DNA of 64,000 bases, taken from NCBI GenBank assembly GCA_009617715.1, contig VTFK01000097.1, positions 496,001 through 560,000 on the forward strand, given 5' to 3'. A program made the position numbers and the translations under genes. Source of the DNA: Plectrocnemia conspersa. Lineage: Eukaryota; Arthropoda; Insecta; Trichoptera; Polycentropodidae. The notes under the pieces were generated by a model. That model ran no database searches. It saw only the letters and a list, made by a program, of their open reading frames with translations, and had not been told where the DNA came from. Shown here piece after piece: positions 52,824 through 64,000 of the stretch. Positions within the stretch are counted from its first letter, which is position 1. Every line of letters begins with the position of its first letter.

Positions 52824-52849
52824 TACATACATACATATGTATGTATGTA
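52824..52849. repeat. 26-bp perfect palindrome of TACA/TGTA units
   Basis: Three TACA units meet three TGTA units at a CATATG centre. It probably arose from a TACA microsatellite by inversion. A similar but imperfect array lies at 58610-58690. Confidence 0.8.
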
Positions 52850-55399
52850 TATCGGGATTTATACGTGTCTTTCTTTCGATAGCATCGAATAATGAGCACA
52901 GTGATAATGTGGACGCTCCCCGCATACAAAATATAACTGAAAAAAAAACAGTTACCGGTTCGTAACACAACACTTAAAGGTTAAACATTTCGCTTTGTTT
53001 TCGCCCGTAAAAGTGGACGCCCGGTTGTCTGGGAGCGCCGCGGCGAGACGTCGCCAAATAAAAGCGTCGAATAGTACGTTATTTAATTAGGATATAAGCG
53101 TTATAAATATTAGGAGAAAATGGCCGGAAAAGTGTTTATATTTGGAAAATATAAAGAGAAAAATAGCCGTAGCCAGATTGAGTTTATTGGGCGTGAGCCG
53201 AATCCAGAGCGAAATTTATCGTGCGTTAGAAAGAACGAATGAGATTACGAAACGGAAAAAAAATTGTTAATGCAAATTAATCTTCAAACAAAGAAAAACG
53301 ACTCATGAGAGAAAGAACAAAGGATCGATTTGTGAGTGTTTTTTCTCTTTCTTTTAGTCAGAATTTCAATTACGAACCCATCTGTTTGTCAGTAGTTTTT
53401 TACTTCTTCTTCGTTTAGTTTAATTTCTCAGTCCATCTATCGCAGTTAGTTCTGATATAATAAGTTTTGTGTGTTTTGGTGCGTATAACGCCATACATAT
53501 GTATGGCTCTTTGGTACGTTTTAGGTTCATAATAATGTATAAGCGAGATGCATTAAAATTTATGAGCCATCATGAGGAGAGCCGAATCGCAAACAGGAAG
53601 CTAGTTATTCGCGCTTGCTACGTTATATCGTTTCGGCTTTGGACTGTATCTACATAAATACAATAAAAAAATATAAAGAAAAGCAACAATGAAATAGGAT
53701 ATATGTTTTTATAATACTCGCTGCATTTAAATGAATCGCTTTGTATGATGCACCCAAATTAAATATTAATTATTGCGTTTGGATAATAATACATAAAATT
53801 GATTAGAATCATATTATTGCCCCAATATAAAAGTTAATATAAATTTTTCATCTGAAATACTAACAGTAAATTATAAAAGTTTAACAATTGTATTAATTAT
53901 CTTCAAATAATAACTAGTATAATCTAGTTTAGAAACATATACAGACATTAAGCTTTAACGTGAGGTAATTTTATGTCTTCCTTTTTTATTTCGTATCTAA
54001 CTTTAAGAATTAATTATGTATTAATTTTAAGTGATTATCTACTGTATATTATGAACACTTAAGATTCGTGTATAAGGCATGTAGTTATTGTCGATATAAC
54101 AACCTTAAAAAGTGCTTTATTGAGTAGAAACTATGCAAAGAATGCAATGGATTGTATTCCAACGCTCCTATAAAAAATGCACTCAGATACAAAAATTGTA
54201 AGTGAGATATATATTTCTACTAACAAAAATTGAATTCAACTGATACTGCTGTTTTAAAATGTCTATGAAACTCAATTTGACAGACGCAAAACGTTTATTT
54301 TATGTTGAAACTCATACTTAACCTGAAAAAATTAAGCAAACCCAACTAAGTTCTAAAACTAACTTTCAATAGGTTTATTTGTTGAGGTTTTAGGTTTGGG
54401 TTTGCTTGAATTTATTTATTACATATTATAGTATTTTATCAAACCATGTGACGTCACATTTCCGTGAATCTCTGATCATGTGGAAATACATGTATTAGAT
54501 CATCTTTTGATGAATACATTTTTACTGATACTGATAAGTAAATATATGGTTTGATACATTTTAGCTGGCTAATGTAGCAAAACACATTAACTGTAACATA
54601 TAGGTGTATACAATCTTCTAATTATTTATATAATGAGGCACTCCAAAATATGAAACCAACACGGTGTGAGGTCATGCGTTTGACCACCGCTGAAATTGTG
54701 TGTTTCATGCACACAAGAGTAGTTATCATCGGAAAATGATTGTTGTATATAAAATAATAATTGCCCATTCCGAACGATTTATAGTTGGTGTTTGAACTCG
54801 TATCGTTTGGCACCCTACCCTGTCTGGGTATTATTTTACGCTTTCGCTGCTTTTTCGCACACATAAATAGCCTGACCTTTTGGAGGTTGAAATTTTTTAG
54901 AATAATATATAATATGTACTTGAGCCTTAGTCAGCCGGAGGCGAATAGGGATAAAAAATGTGTGGTATGTAGATAGAAAAAACAAAAGTCTCGCGGCTTT
55001 TTTGACAAAGCCATAAGATTTACGGTGTTTCCCTGCTATGTGAAGTTTTCTCACTGCTGCGATGTGTTCCGTTCCATACATCCGATCAATTCGGCTCATT
55101 TCACGCGAAAAGTTTCGAGCTTTCGTTTGTTTTTGTTTTGCCGTCGGTAAATAGAAAAGTTTCTGGCCGGGTTCCGGCGCGTCGAGATTTTCCCCGTCCT
55201 TTGTGAACGTTTCCTGCTGGCAACTAGTACATGTATCCATCTTATTTATTGTATGTTATATATTGCGAAAAAAGCATGCTGCTTTTCCTGTCAGAGAAAT
55301 ACACAGGGAGAGTGAAGTTTTTTTCCTATCCTGCATGCAACGTAGCGGTAGAATTAACTCGGTTCTTCAACATATTTTAATATAAATATTATATAAATA

Positions 55400-58300
55400 A
55401 ATTTACAGTTGACATAGTTGCCTCAAACAACCAATTTGATTATGATGCAATTTAAACTCCTTAGTAGTATAGTCTACCAACTTTTAACTTCCAAGTTTGT
55501 GGTATAGTAATTAACATTGATTCAGTGAATTCAAGAACTCAACTGGAGAAGTAGTAGCTTATTTTTCATCAATTATCTTGCCTAATGAATCAAATAAACG
55601 TGCTGCAAAAAAATTATATGAAACTTTTACATCGAAGATAACAGATATTACTGTGTTCGGGTAGTAATATCTTCTTATAATAAACAGATGGTACATAGGT
55701 ATTTAGAATAAGTCAGTTAGAAAGCACGTTAATATAATTTATTATATTAATAATTCATATTATTTTTAGAATTACAAATAAGAAAAATGTTCCGTAAAAA
55801 TCAGTTTTACTCTTTGATGTTTAATAACCATATAAAATCACATTGTATATTTTATCAATATTTTATATTATAAATTTAATATATATTTTTTACTTTTCGT
55901 ACAAAGAGAGTAGAATTTTCTCTATATCATAACTTGGTAAATGTTTGTATTTTTTATTATATAATATATTAATTAAAAATATATATCTTATATATAAGTT
56001 TGTCGTTGTCATATTATGTAATTTATGTGATTATGTGCTACGATCACTTGGGAAAATTTTAAAAACACATCCTAAATTCCAGATGTGGCAAAATGCCGAA
56101 GGTCGAAAAATATTCTTGGCACACGAGCCGAATTCAAACATTTGACGTCAGATTAAAAAAAGTCGAATAGAAACACATACATATTTTATCATTGGATCAT
56201 TTAATTATAACACAATAGAAGAAGCACTTCATTTGTATACTGATTTAATTGTGCTTTGCTTTGAAACACACGTGTGTTTTAAATCTGGTTTTGAATGAAC
56301 CGCATTTATAATCATTCTCTCTGTTAGATCTTTGCAATAAGTATCATCGTCAATGTTGCAAATATGGTCTGCGAACTGACAATCAAATATGCAGGTAAAC
56401 AAATCACACATTCGCACAACGTAACCGATTCCGTCATTGATCGCGGTTATATATAATAACAATATTTATAGCTCTTCCTTTTTCGTTTTGACCGCATACG
56501 GACAGCGTTTGCCATTTGTGAACTTAAGTGAATCACCCAGACACCATAGAAGTGTAGCAGTAAGCAATTTTTCCCCTGGCAAGTTGTGAAAGTTTTGAGA
56601 TGTCCGTCATAAAGACCCGTCCGTCCATAAATATGGATTGAATTTTTCCCGGTCGGCTTTCCGTCAAATATGGAGACAGAGGGTCAGATGGGTCCTGATC
56701 CACTGTCATGTTTGACAAACGATTCCTTTTGACAAACGACCTATCGCCGATTTGACGGCTCTGCGGATAGTTGAGGTACGCCTAGTTGATTTTATGATAC
56801 TGAATTATTTATCATGTTTACATGAAAGAAGTTTATACACAAGGATGTTAAAAAACACGTCCATTATATTGCGATTAGCACTTAATCGATTTATTTATGA
56901 GTGTATAGCGATTTTCGAGATGAAACTATTAGAAATATCTTTCTAATGGCTTTTTATTCAATAAGTATATAAATGTATATATTGCCCGTTATGTATTATT
57001 ACGTATTTATAGACAATTTTAACAAGATAGATATATGATTAAAACTTTTAACTTTGAAATTATTAAAAACATGTTTATTATTTCACTAGTTAATAACTAA
57101 AGATTATTAGGTTAGAGCAGTAATTAATATTGTTGTTTATAATAATCACAACTGCGCCCACAGTAAATGCATACGAATAATGAATATAATACACACATTT
57201 ATAAAGCTTATCGTATCGTTAGGACGTTTCTGCAATAATTTATTAAACATAATACAGCAACAACTTAGAATAATGAATATAAGATGTTTTATGTGCACAA
57301 TAAAGTCGTTAAAGGCCTACTTTAGCTAACGCATATTCTGCGATCGTGGTTACTTCTGTAGGTGTATATATTAATAATGAATCGCTGTTAGTTTATGCAC
57401 CTATAGCTTTTATAGAAAGTGGGTTAAACGTTTACATTCATAATATAATAATAATTAATGTATTAAAACGATTATAAAAATGTGTATAATATAAAGTTAT
57501 TCGCAGCAGACTAGCAATATTTTTTTTCTACCATTACACGGTCGTTGACCGTTTGTGCAATAAAACGTTAAAAGTAGGCTATGTGACGTAAGTGACGTAA
57601 ATGCAATTTTTATTATTAGATAAAAAATAACGTTTGCGAAACGATATTTTTACTGACACAAATTTAAACTATAGGTATTTTTAAGGGTATAATAAACTGT
57701 TTAAAATTGCAGTCTTTCTTGATTTGATGCAATCAGCTGAGCGGAAATCTAGGAGCATTCTCTTCTGATGTCTTCATTGTATTTTTTTATTACGTGTATT
57801 ACATATTTCTTGGCATGTTGCTGGGTGTTAAAAAACCCCATAGACAGCTGCTTCAAGATCAGCGGTACGGTCGGCTGATAGTAAGCAATGTAGTAGGTGT
57901 TTACATCAGTATGTTGCGACTGGTAAAGTAGGTTGAAAGGTCGATGACTTTACGACCAGCTTCAGGGTTACAGTATATAGTCATAGTGTATGCAAGATAA
58001 TGATATATCAGCAACATTGTAAACTGATGATATTCAATATAATATTTTAATATTAAGGTTTTATCTTCATAAAAAACTGATTTAATGTTAAATTGATTAA
58101 ACATACATAGATATACTGACATGATTCCCGGTATGTTCAATTAGCTAATCCGAATCATTGTCCACATATTGCTAAAGTCATAACACGGTGTTCCCTGTTC
58201 CAATCATAAATCAATCATTGTTGATAACTATTTAAGAATAATGTAATAGAACTTATTTGGCATATCAGCATATGCAACTGACGTGGATAATAAAATAAAA

Positions 58301-58730
58301 ATAAAAATAAGAGATAATGTTAACAGATAGCGCTATAAGAATTACTGACTTTACTGCTATGTGTTGTGTGGCACATGCCTTTTACTTAGAAATACTTGAT
58401 GCTATTGTCATTTTAAAAAATTATGCATATATCAATTTATCTTTGTTTAAGTTTCAAGATAGATAACTTGGTTTTACCGAGGTATTCCCCAAATCAATAT
58501 GAATGAACTCAATGAAAAAAAAATTAAAACTAAACAAACAATGATATAAATATCTACAGCATCGAAAGGCGTGAGATAGAACCGTCAAATAATATTTTTT
58601 TATTAATACATACATACATACATATGTACATACAAATAAAAATTAAGCAAATTAAATATACAAACATATGTATATGTATATGTGATGATATATGCATGTA
58701 TGTATTTATCATTCCGCTTCTTACTATATT
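55400..58730. other. presumed intron stretch with one small island
   Basis: Mostly AT-rich. A GC-richer island at about 56480-56770 contains a 61-codon minus-strand open frame that starts MSNMTVDQDPSDPLSPYL. It has no recognised family or splice context. No transposon was identified. Confidence 0.4.
56264..56279. repeat. 16-bp perfect palindrome with CACGTG core
   Basis: AAACACACGTGTGTTT is fully symmetric and centred on a CACGTG E-box, the core bound by Myc/Max and related bHLH factors. Function is not shown. Confidence 0.6.
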
Positions 58731-58732
58731 TA

Positions 58733-59635
58733 AAATTAATTACTTCCGATTATCTGAGCAAATGCTGGCGAGGAAAAACACAGATTAAATAAAAATATAA
58801 ATAATCCGAACCATCATTTTTTATTTGCTTTTAAAATATATATAATATATTTACAATGCAGATTATTTTTTATTATTTATTAGGAATATCTGTGATTTTC
58901 ATATGCTTTTAAGAATCTCTCTATAACTTTTGAAAATCAGTACGAATTTTTAACCTTTATTCGATATTCGAATAAAGGTTAAAATCGAGTTATATTCGAA
59001 TCTCCTTTAGTCGATGTAATCGGTTCCGTCTTGTGACTAATGTAATTATTGTTAGTATATTTTCAGTTTTATTTTTCTGAGTGACAATAAAAAATATCCT
59101 CACTCCCAGATTTTATTTCGATCAACACTTTCAAAGCATTTTAATTTTTTCATTAATCTGTGTATTCCATATATATTATTTGCCTCAGTCTCTTTAGAAT
59201 CAAATACATCTATTTCCACGTTAGTAGGCATCTTTCTTCGCGATTTACTTTTGACCAAGATTGTGCTATTCCATGTATAGCATCCAGTGTAGTAATATTT
59301 TCCAAGAAATTTCTCAAACCATCATCTGATTCATTGATGATGTAACACATTGGTCCATGGGTTGAATTAAACTTTCATTCGGATGAGATGGATCATTATC
59401 TATTAATATTGTTTTTGTGGCAACCCTTTACCTTTCAAAAAATCTCTTTCTTCAGGAACCAAATCTGTATCTATCCATGCTTTTTTGTTATAATAATCAA
59501 CAGAAAGTTTTTTATTTCAGTCTCCTTACCTTACCACACTATTTGTTTTATATGTCACAACAGACGCGCATTTAATTATCATTAAAAAAATTAATCCTGA
59601 TTAATCCCCACCAGGATAATCAAGAATACATACAC
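58733..59635 (-). mobile_element. Tigger/pogo DNA transposon relic, copy 1
   Basis: On the minus strand the DDE transposase C-terminal part is readable: FLKGKGLP, TILIDNDPSHPNE (second catalytic Asp region), LIQPMDQCVTSSM, then ESDDGLRNFLENITTLDAIH and GIAQSW. These match Tigger/pogo blocks such as LIQPMDQGVI and LKDAxxxLAxAW. Frameshifts and a large deletion remove the N-terminal DNA-binding part. The ends are related to those of copy 2 (cgattatctgag at the left, ccaggataatcaag at the right). No target duplication was identified. Confidence 0.8.
58948..58984. repeat. 37-bp perfect palindrome inside Tigger copy 1
   Basis: The 17-base arm TTTTAACCTTTATTCGA is followed by TAT and its exact reverse complement. 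The matching part of copy 2 lacks it, so it arose or inserted after the copies separated. Confidence 0.85.
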
Positions 59636-59639
59636 TATA

Positions 59640-61590
59640 ATTTAGATCTACGATTCTTGAAACGCAAATATTTTAAAGCCAGTGATATTGCAATATGTAA
59701 AAATAAACTATGTATTATATTTTGATCTGTACGTACTAAATTTTGTTTTCTGTGTCGTATTATTTTAATGTTTGAAATATGTGTTAGTTAGCACATCAAC
59801 GAGATACACACATAATATGAGACACATAAGTAAAAACCAAGCATTCCATACAGAATGGCACTTCACATCAATCATCTCATTTCAGAATCAGAAAACGAGA
59901 AAAACCACGTACGCATACGTGTATATAAATACATTTCCGTAACACCGTTTGCTGAAGAAAAGCCGGTCGGCTCGAAAGTTCTCTTTCGTGCCCCATATTA
60001 TCCATACATTGTTGCAGCTTTATAAAAAAAAAAGAAAGTCGTCTCCGATGCAAATAACGTTCCGAAAGGCGACCGGTATCGATTTGTCGGAGTAATTCCT
60101 TCGTCCACCTCCGCTCATTGCTTATTGTGTTTTGAGAAACACAATGGATTCATTAATGCGAGGGCGTGCTTAACTATACGTTCTTTATATAGGTACTTAG
60201 TATATACGTATATACATCACGGGCAATTTGTATCGCATGCAAATATGTGTCGGGCCCTTTTCGCGCCTTCTAAAACCCGAAAACTCTGATTGATGGCTGT
60301 TTAATTGCTTAGCAGGCTGTTGTTGCTATACTGATTGATCTTCGTCGTGTGAACGGCGGATAATGTGTTTTAGATTACTGAAAAAAATTGTATGAGCTAA
60401 AAAAGCGTTTCTAATTAAATGTATTATATCTAAAAATAATAGTGAGGGTTTATAAAAGTAGCCCGATAAATATTTATTAAACTTTTATAGTATCGTATAT
60501 GTTTATTAATTAATATTAAAATTATATTTTATTACTATAATACAATCTTAATTTTACATTCGTTTTAAAGCTTAAATAAAAATATTTTCGACGTTATTAG
60601 TGTGAAATACCACAAATGACTTGCCAGCGACGCTTTCCATACAGAAGTGTTTTGTAACATAATAAAACGACGCTGGAATATAGAATTAAGTGCAATACAA
60701 AATTTATAAATAAAATTTAAATAAGCTCGGTTGACCCATTTAGTAACGAAAAAAGTATGGTGAGCAAAGCTTCTTTGAAAATATTAGAATACGTGTGAGG
60801 AATATTTTATTAGTGTAAAAATATGTAGTAATAATTTATTGTTAAATATTATAATGAATTAAAAATCACTTCAATATAAAATAAATTAAAATTCACTATA
60901 TTCGATACATTTATGGATGGAATAAAAATAATAATATAATATATTATCACATAGGAATGCGATACGAAAACTGCATTAGATTGGACAGAATCCGGTTTCA
61001 AAAATTATTTTTTTTATTAAATTATTTTTTTATCAAAGGTCATTATTAAAAATAATATATATTTTTATTGCCAAAATATCGTAATTAACATAAATATAAA
61101 ATCATCTTAAATGTTTACTGTAACTAAATATGTGCGTTTCACAAATATTGCTATTTAAATATTATTACTTAACCGTGCATATACATACATATTATATTTC
61201 GATAATAAAATTGTTATCTTAGTTATTATATAATACTAAAATGACAATAAATCTAATCGCACTTGGTTCTATCTTATCTTGTTTGGATAGATTTAGGTAA
61301 ATAAAAAAAAGGTCTGGGTCATATAAATGAAAAATTTTAACGAGCCCCTTTGAGGTTGTTCAATATACGTATACATAATAACATTTTTTACAATAATGTA
61401 GTATATTCGTTTAGCTATTTGTTATTATTTAAATACTTATAGTAAAACACTACTGCTAGATTTTAATCATCGTGTAACACAAATTTAAATATCCTTCTTG
61501 TAAATATACTATGGGAAACTGATTTCTATGATTAGTTAAGTTTTTTTTTTATATATTTTAAGTAAATTTAAAAATATCATGGATCCAATG
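59640..61590. other. presumed intron stretch with island at about 59920-60370
   Basis: The island is unique, GC-richer, and contains a 9-bp perfect hairpin (60124-60145, ATTGTGTTT / AAACACAAT around TGAG). The remainder is AT-rich with no recognised feature. Confidence 0.4.
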
Positions 61591-61594
61591 TAAA

Positions 61595-62319
61595 CAGTAT
61601 ACTCTCGATTATCTGGGATAATGATGAGAGGATAATAATATGCACGGATAATTGAAAAACACAGATAATCTGAAGTATCATTTTGTACAAAACAGATTAT
61701 TATGTTTATTAATTATTAAGATATTTGCTTTTGGGAATTTCTAAATAATTTTAGAATATCATTATAATTAATATACTTAAGAATCCAATAAATATATTTT
61801 CACGTAAGGAAGAATCTTACACGGTCAAACAAGTGTAATTAAGATTGTGCTATTTCATATACATATAAGCATCCAATGTCGTCATTTTTTGCAGAAATTG
61901 ATCGAGCCATCTTCATATGCAAATTTTTTAGAAGACCAGCATGATAATTAATGACATTAAACACCTTGGTCTATGGGTTGAATTAAACTAGATAGTTACA
62001 TTAGGCGGTAAAAATTGTGTAACCATAAAACCGTCGTTCGTTTTAAATTTTATTCGGATGAGAAGGATAATTATATAATAACAATACTGCTTTCTGTTGT
62101 AACCCTTTACTTTTCAAAAAAAAATCTAATTTCAGGAATCCATTTGATTTTGAACATTCTCCATTTTCGTTATAAAAATCAATTTTTAGTTCCATCCCCT
62201 TACCTTACACACAGTTTGTTTTATGTCAAAACAGACGCATTTTAATTTAAAATATATTTTTTAAATTGAATTTATTTCAAGCACGGATAATCCGCACCTG
62301 GATAATCGAGTTTCGTCTG
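61595..62319 (-). mobile_element. Tigger/pogo DNA transposon relic, copy 2
   Basis: Its ends are inverted copies: CAGTATACTCTCGATTATCT at the left and, as reverse complement, CAGACGAAACTCGATTATCC at the right. On the minus strand, transposase remnants read YPSHPN, FLPPNVT, LIQPIDQGV, DGSINFCKK and TTLDA, broken by stops and frameshifts. It aligns along its length with copy 1 in the same orientation but is shorter (725 bp) and diverged. Surrounding TA duplication is not visible. Confidence 0.8.
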
Positions 62320-62329
62320 TTAAAAATAT

Positions 62330-64000
62330 TGTTGTATAGTGTTAGGAAAAATAGCTTAGATCGTCCTTAGAATTCATTGTAATTAATCGGTCTTAATTAA
62401 CTGGAGTTAATATGTATGATGCGACGTCTTGAATATGTGTTTAAAATAAAAACAAGCTGTTCCTTTTTACGACATATAGACATTTTGCCACGAATATAGT
62501 TGGGTTTTGGGTCTATCAAAACTTACTGCTTTAACTATTATACATATTAAATTGTTCAATGGTAGAGTTAAAGAAAATTGCCGATACACTTCTAACAAAT
62601 AGTCATTGATTCTAAATTTAGGGACAAGTCAACGCGTCAAGTCAAAAAAGTGATCCAACAGTAGTAATATTACATTATTTTCTACATCGTTATGTATTTA
62701 CTTTTAAAACTCTTGCTCCATTACTGAAATTAGTCAGTATACTTCATACGGTGCCTTATCAAAATATTTATTTAAGAAGTTGAAGCCGAATATGAATATT
62801 TGTTGTATTACACAGAAGTGCACAGGCTCACGAGTGGTTAATGTAAAACTTTTAAAGAAATGCACTTTTAGTGGAGGGCTTAAAAATGCAAACTAACCCT
62901 TAAGTTCGGATCCAAATCATGGAAGGCGTGGATTTACTTGAAGATAATTTTCAATGAAAGTTTAAGAACCAATGAAATATAGTGTATCAATCTAAAACTC
63001 GCGTCACGTACGCCAGTCAAAAAGCACATCAATCGCACGCAAACACTCGGTTCGATCCGCCGTCATTGAATATGGTCGTTAACAGTGTGTAGTAATTTAC
63101 CTTGACTCTGTTAGCGGTAGGCGTCTCTGACCGGTCATCGGGCTTCATAGAACTCAAATTAGATGCAATGTTCGAGCACACCGTCGGCATGATAAGCCGC
63201 TCTCTGTCCATATAATACGAATGCAATCGGACGAGTGCAACGACCGGTACCAAGGTGCGATTACAATTAAAACCGATCGGTTAATAAATTTACTATTTGG
63301 GTTAAATTAATCTGAATCAAATTAGCATTAAAGTAATATAACCTAATTAAAAGCACATTAGCTACAGTGTCCATGTTGTTAAATATTCATCACAAATCAT
63401 CAAACTAATAATATATGTTTATAAAATAAAAATATATGATGTACCGTTATATTCGATGGCAATTTAAATAAAATACATATAAATTAATCGTTTCCTTTTC
63501 ATAACATAGTATTATGTTATTGTTTAGATGGAGCTATGATAAGAAAGCACTAACATGCCATTAATTCGATAATGTCATTAAATCCAATCTAGCGTCAAAT
63601 CGTCAGCTGCCCAAGCTGCCGGTGTCTATTAGTACAAGGAAGTCATCAAATTATTTTTAAGAATGCTCACGATAATTATGCAAGCATCGAGCATCTGCGT
63701 GTTTTGAATATAAAAGTGCGTTTCCTATAAAAAATGTTATTAACTCAACGTGAAAATAGCACGCCGAATATATTATTCCGTGTATAAAAATAGACATTTG
63801 CAATCAGCCGTTTCGATAACAGTTAAATTATAATGTTTTAAGAACTGGTTCGATTTATGTTTTCCGCTGCACGCTGCATGGTGCTATTTTTTTAAATTGT
63901 GAAATCGACGCTTTTAGGCGTTAAAAACACGTGTGCCCATTTAAAGTAATTTTATTAAATTATGAAAGTATATAATTTAATATTTTAAGGCTAATTAAAA
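62330..64000. other. window end around the candidate exon
   Basis: Apart from the candidate exon at 63101-63203, no gene or mobile element was recognised. The sequence at 63580-63960 is moderately GC-richer at the edges but shows no splice-bounded frame. Confidence 0.4.
63101..63203 (-). CDS. candidate upstream hdc exon
   Basis: On the minus strand an open frame with Ser/Thr/Asn-rich, coding-like sequence (LIMPTVCSNIASNLSSMKPD, then DRSETPTANRVK) ends exactly at AAG|gtaaat, a good donor, in phase 0. Phase 0 fits the acceptor of the hdc exon at 42036. The joined peptide would read ANRVK-MEDEG, which resembles FHVR-MEDDA of human HECA. A possible acceptor is tggacag at 63204, which would leave a split first codon. 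Alternatively the exon extends upstream, or ATG at 63188-63190 is a start. The assignment to hdc rests only on phase, strand and the basic residue before MED. It could also be a GC-rich non-coding island. Confidence 0.4.

Larger units (their letters stand above)
43100..55400. other. cluster of GC-richer non-coding islands in the presumed hdc intron
   Basis: Islands lie at about 43100-43430, 43640-43900, 44560-45020, 45230-45600, 46020-46290, 46900-47480, 47750-48230, 48580-49080, 50440-50760, 50980-51430, 52960-53350 and 54830-55370. They are unique, contain short open frames on either strand without protein resemblance, and are separated by AT-rich DNA. Four AAAGCTCG octamers fall in this part of the window or just beside it. 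Candidate roles are enhancers or other conserved elements; none is shown. Confidence 0.4.
42037..63100 (-). other. hdc: presumed long intron (or 5' flank) of hdc
   Basis: The acceptor for the exon at 41848-42036 borders this stretch, so it is intronic at least up to the next upstream exon. If the candidate exon at 63101-63203 is real, the intron is 21,064 bases. It holds two Tigger/pogo relics, a few perfect palindromes and about 15 GC-richer islands without exon character. Large, enhancer-rich introns are usual for developmental regulators. None of the conserved N-terminal HECA motifs was recognised inside it. Confidence 0.55.

Noticed and set aside
54836..55240. 134-codon minus-strand open frame
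   Set aside because: Long for this window, but it shows no domain, is rich in Lys/Arg from an island's composition, and lacks splice or start context. Treated as a chance frame in a non-coding island.
56533..56718. 61-codon minus-strand frame that looks protein-like
   Set aside because: Balanced composition, but no splice-bounded structure or family match, and it does not contain any conserved HECA N-terminal motif.
60124..60145. microRNA precursor
   Set aside because: The perfect stem is only 9 bp and flanking bases do not extend it, and no known insect microRNA seed was recognised.

Overview
The window looks like nuclear DNA from an insect. It is strongly AT-rich (about two thirds A+T by eye), has short and long spliceosomal introns, carries decayed insect-type transposons, and holds one recognisable protein gene, headcase (hdc, human HECA). 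I cannot name the insect order from the sequence alone.

The key locus is hdc on the minus strand. Three consecutive coding exons (41848-42036, 41123-41311 and 40879-41052), joined by clean GT-AG introns of 536 and 70 bases, encode the cysteine-rich C-terminal half of Headcase and end at a TAA stop (40879-40881). The reading frame stays open in the same phase for 215 further codons, down to a second TAA at 40231-40233, and a GC-rich stem-loop can form a few bases after the first stop. Translational readthrough of an internal UAA, aided by a downstream sequence, is known for Drosophila headcase. This locus appears to keep the same arrangement, so it would make a short and a long protein from one mRNA. 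The N-terminal coding part is not recognisable in the window. A phase-compatible candidate upstream exon lies at 63101-63203, which would make 42037-63100 a 21-kb intron.

Region by region: 1-33,700 is gene-poor DNA with transposon relics. These are a non-LTR retrotransposon tail at about 1.92-2.75 kb, an iteron-ended element with 173-bp internal tandem repeats at 6.46-7.67 kb, a possible hAT relic at 8.02-8.78 kb, a dead mariner at 15.0-15.46 kb, and a short reverse-transcriptase scrap at 19.34-19.49 kb. One unassigned candidate exon sits at 16.04-16.20 kb. About 33.7-40.23 kb is the 3' flank of hdc and may hold a long 3' UTR. 40.23-42.04 kb holds the hdc exons. 42.04-63.1 kb is the presumed intron, with two diverged Tigger/pogo DNA transposon relics near its 5' end (58.7-59.6 and 61.6-62.3 kb).

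Scattered through both flanks and the intron are GC-richer, non-repetitive islands of 200-500 bases. They do not read as exons and may be regulatory elements of the kind that surround developmental genes. The octamer AAAGCTCG recurs, mostly in these islands. No rRNA gene, tRNA gene, CRISPR array or bacterial feature was seen.
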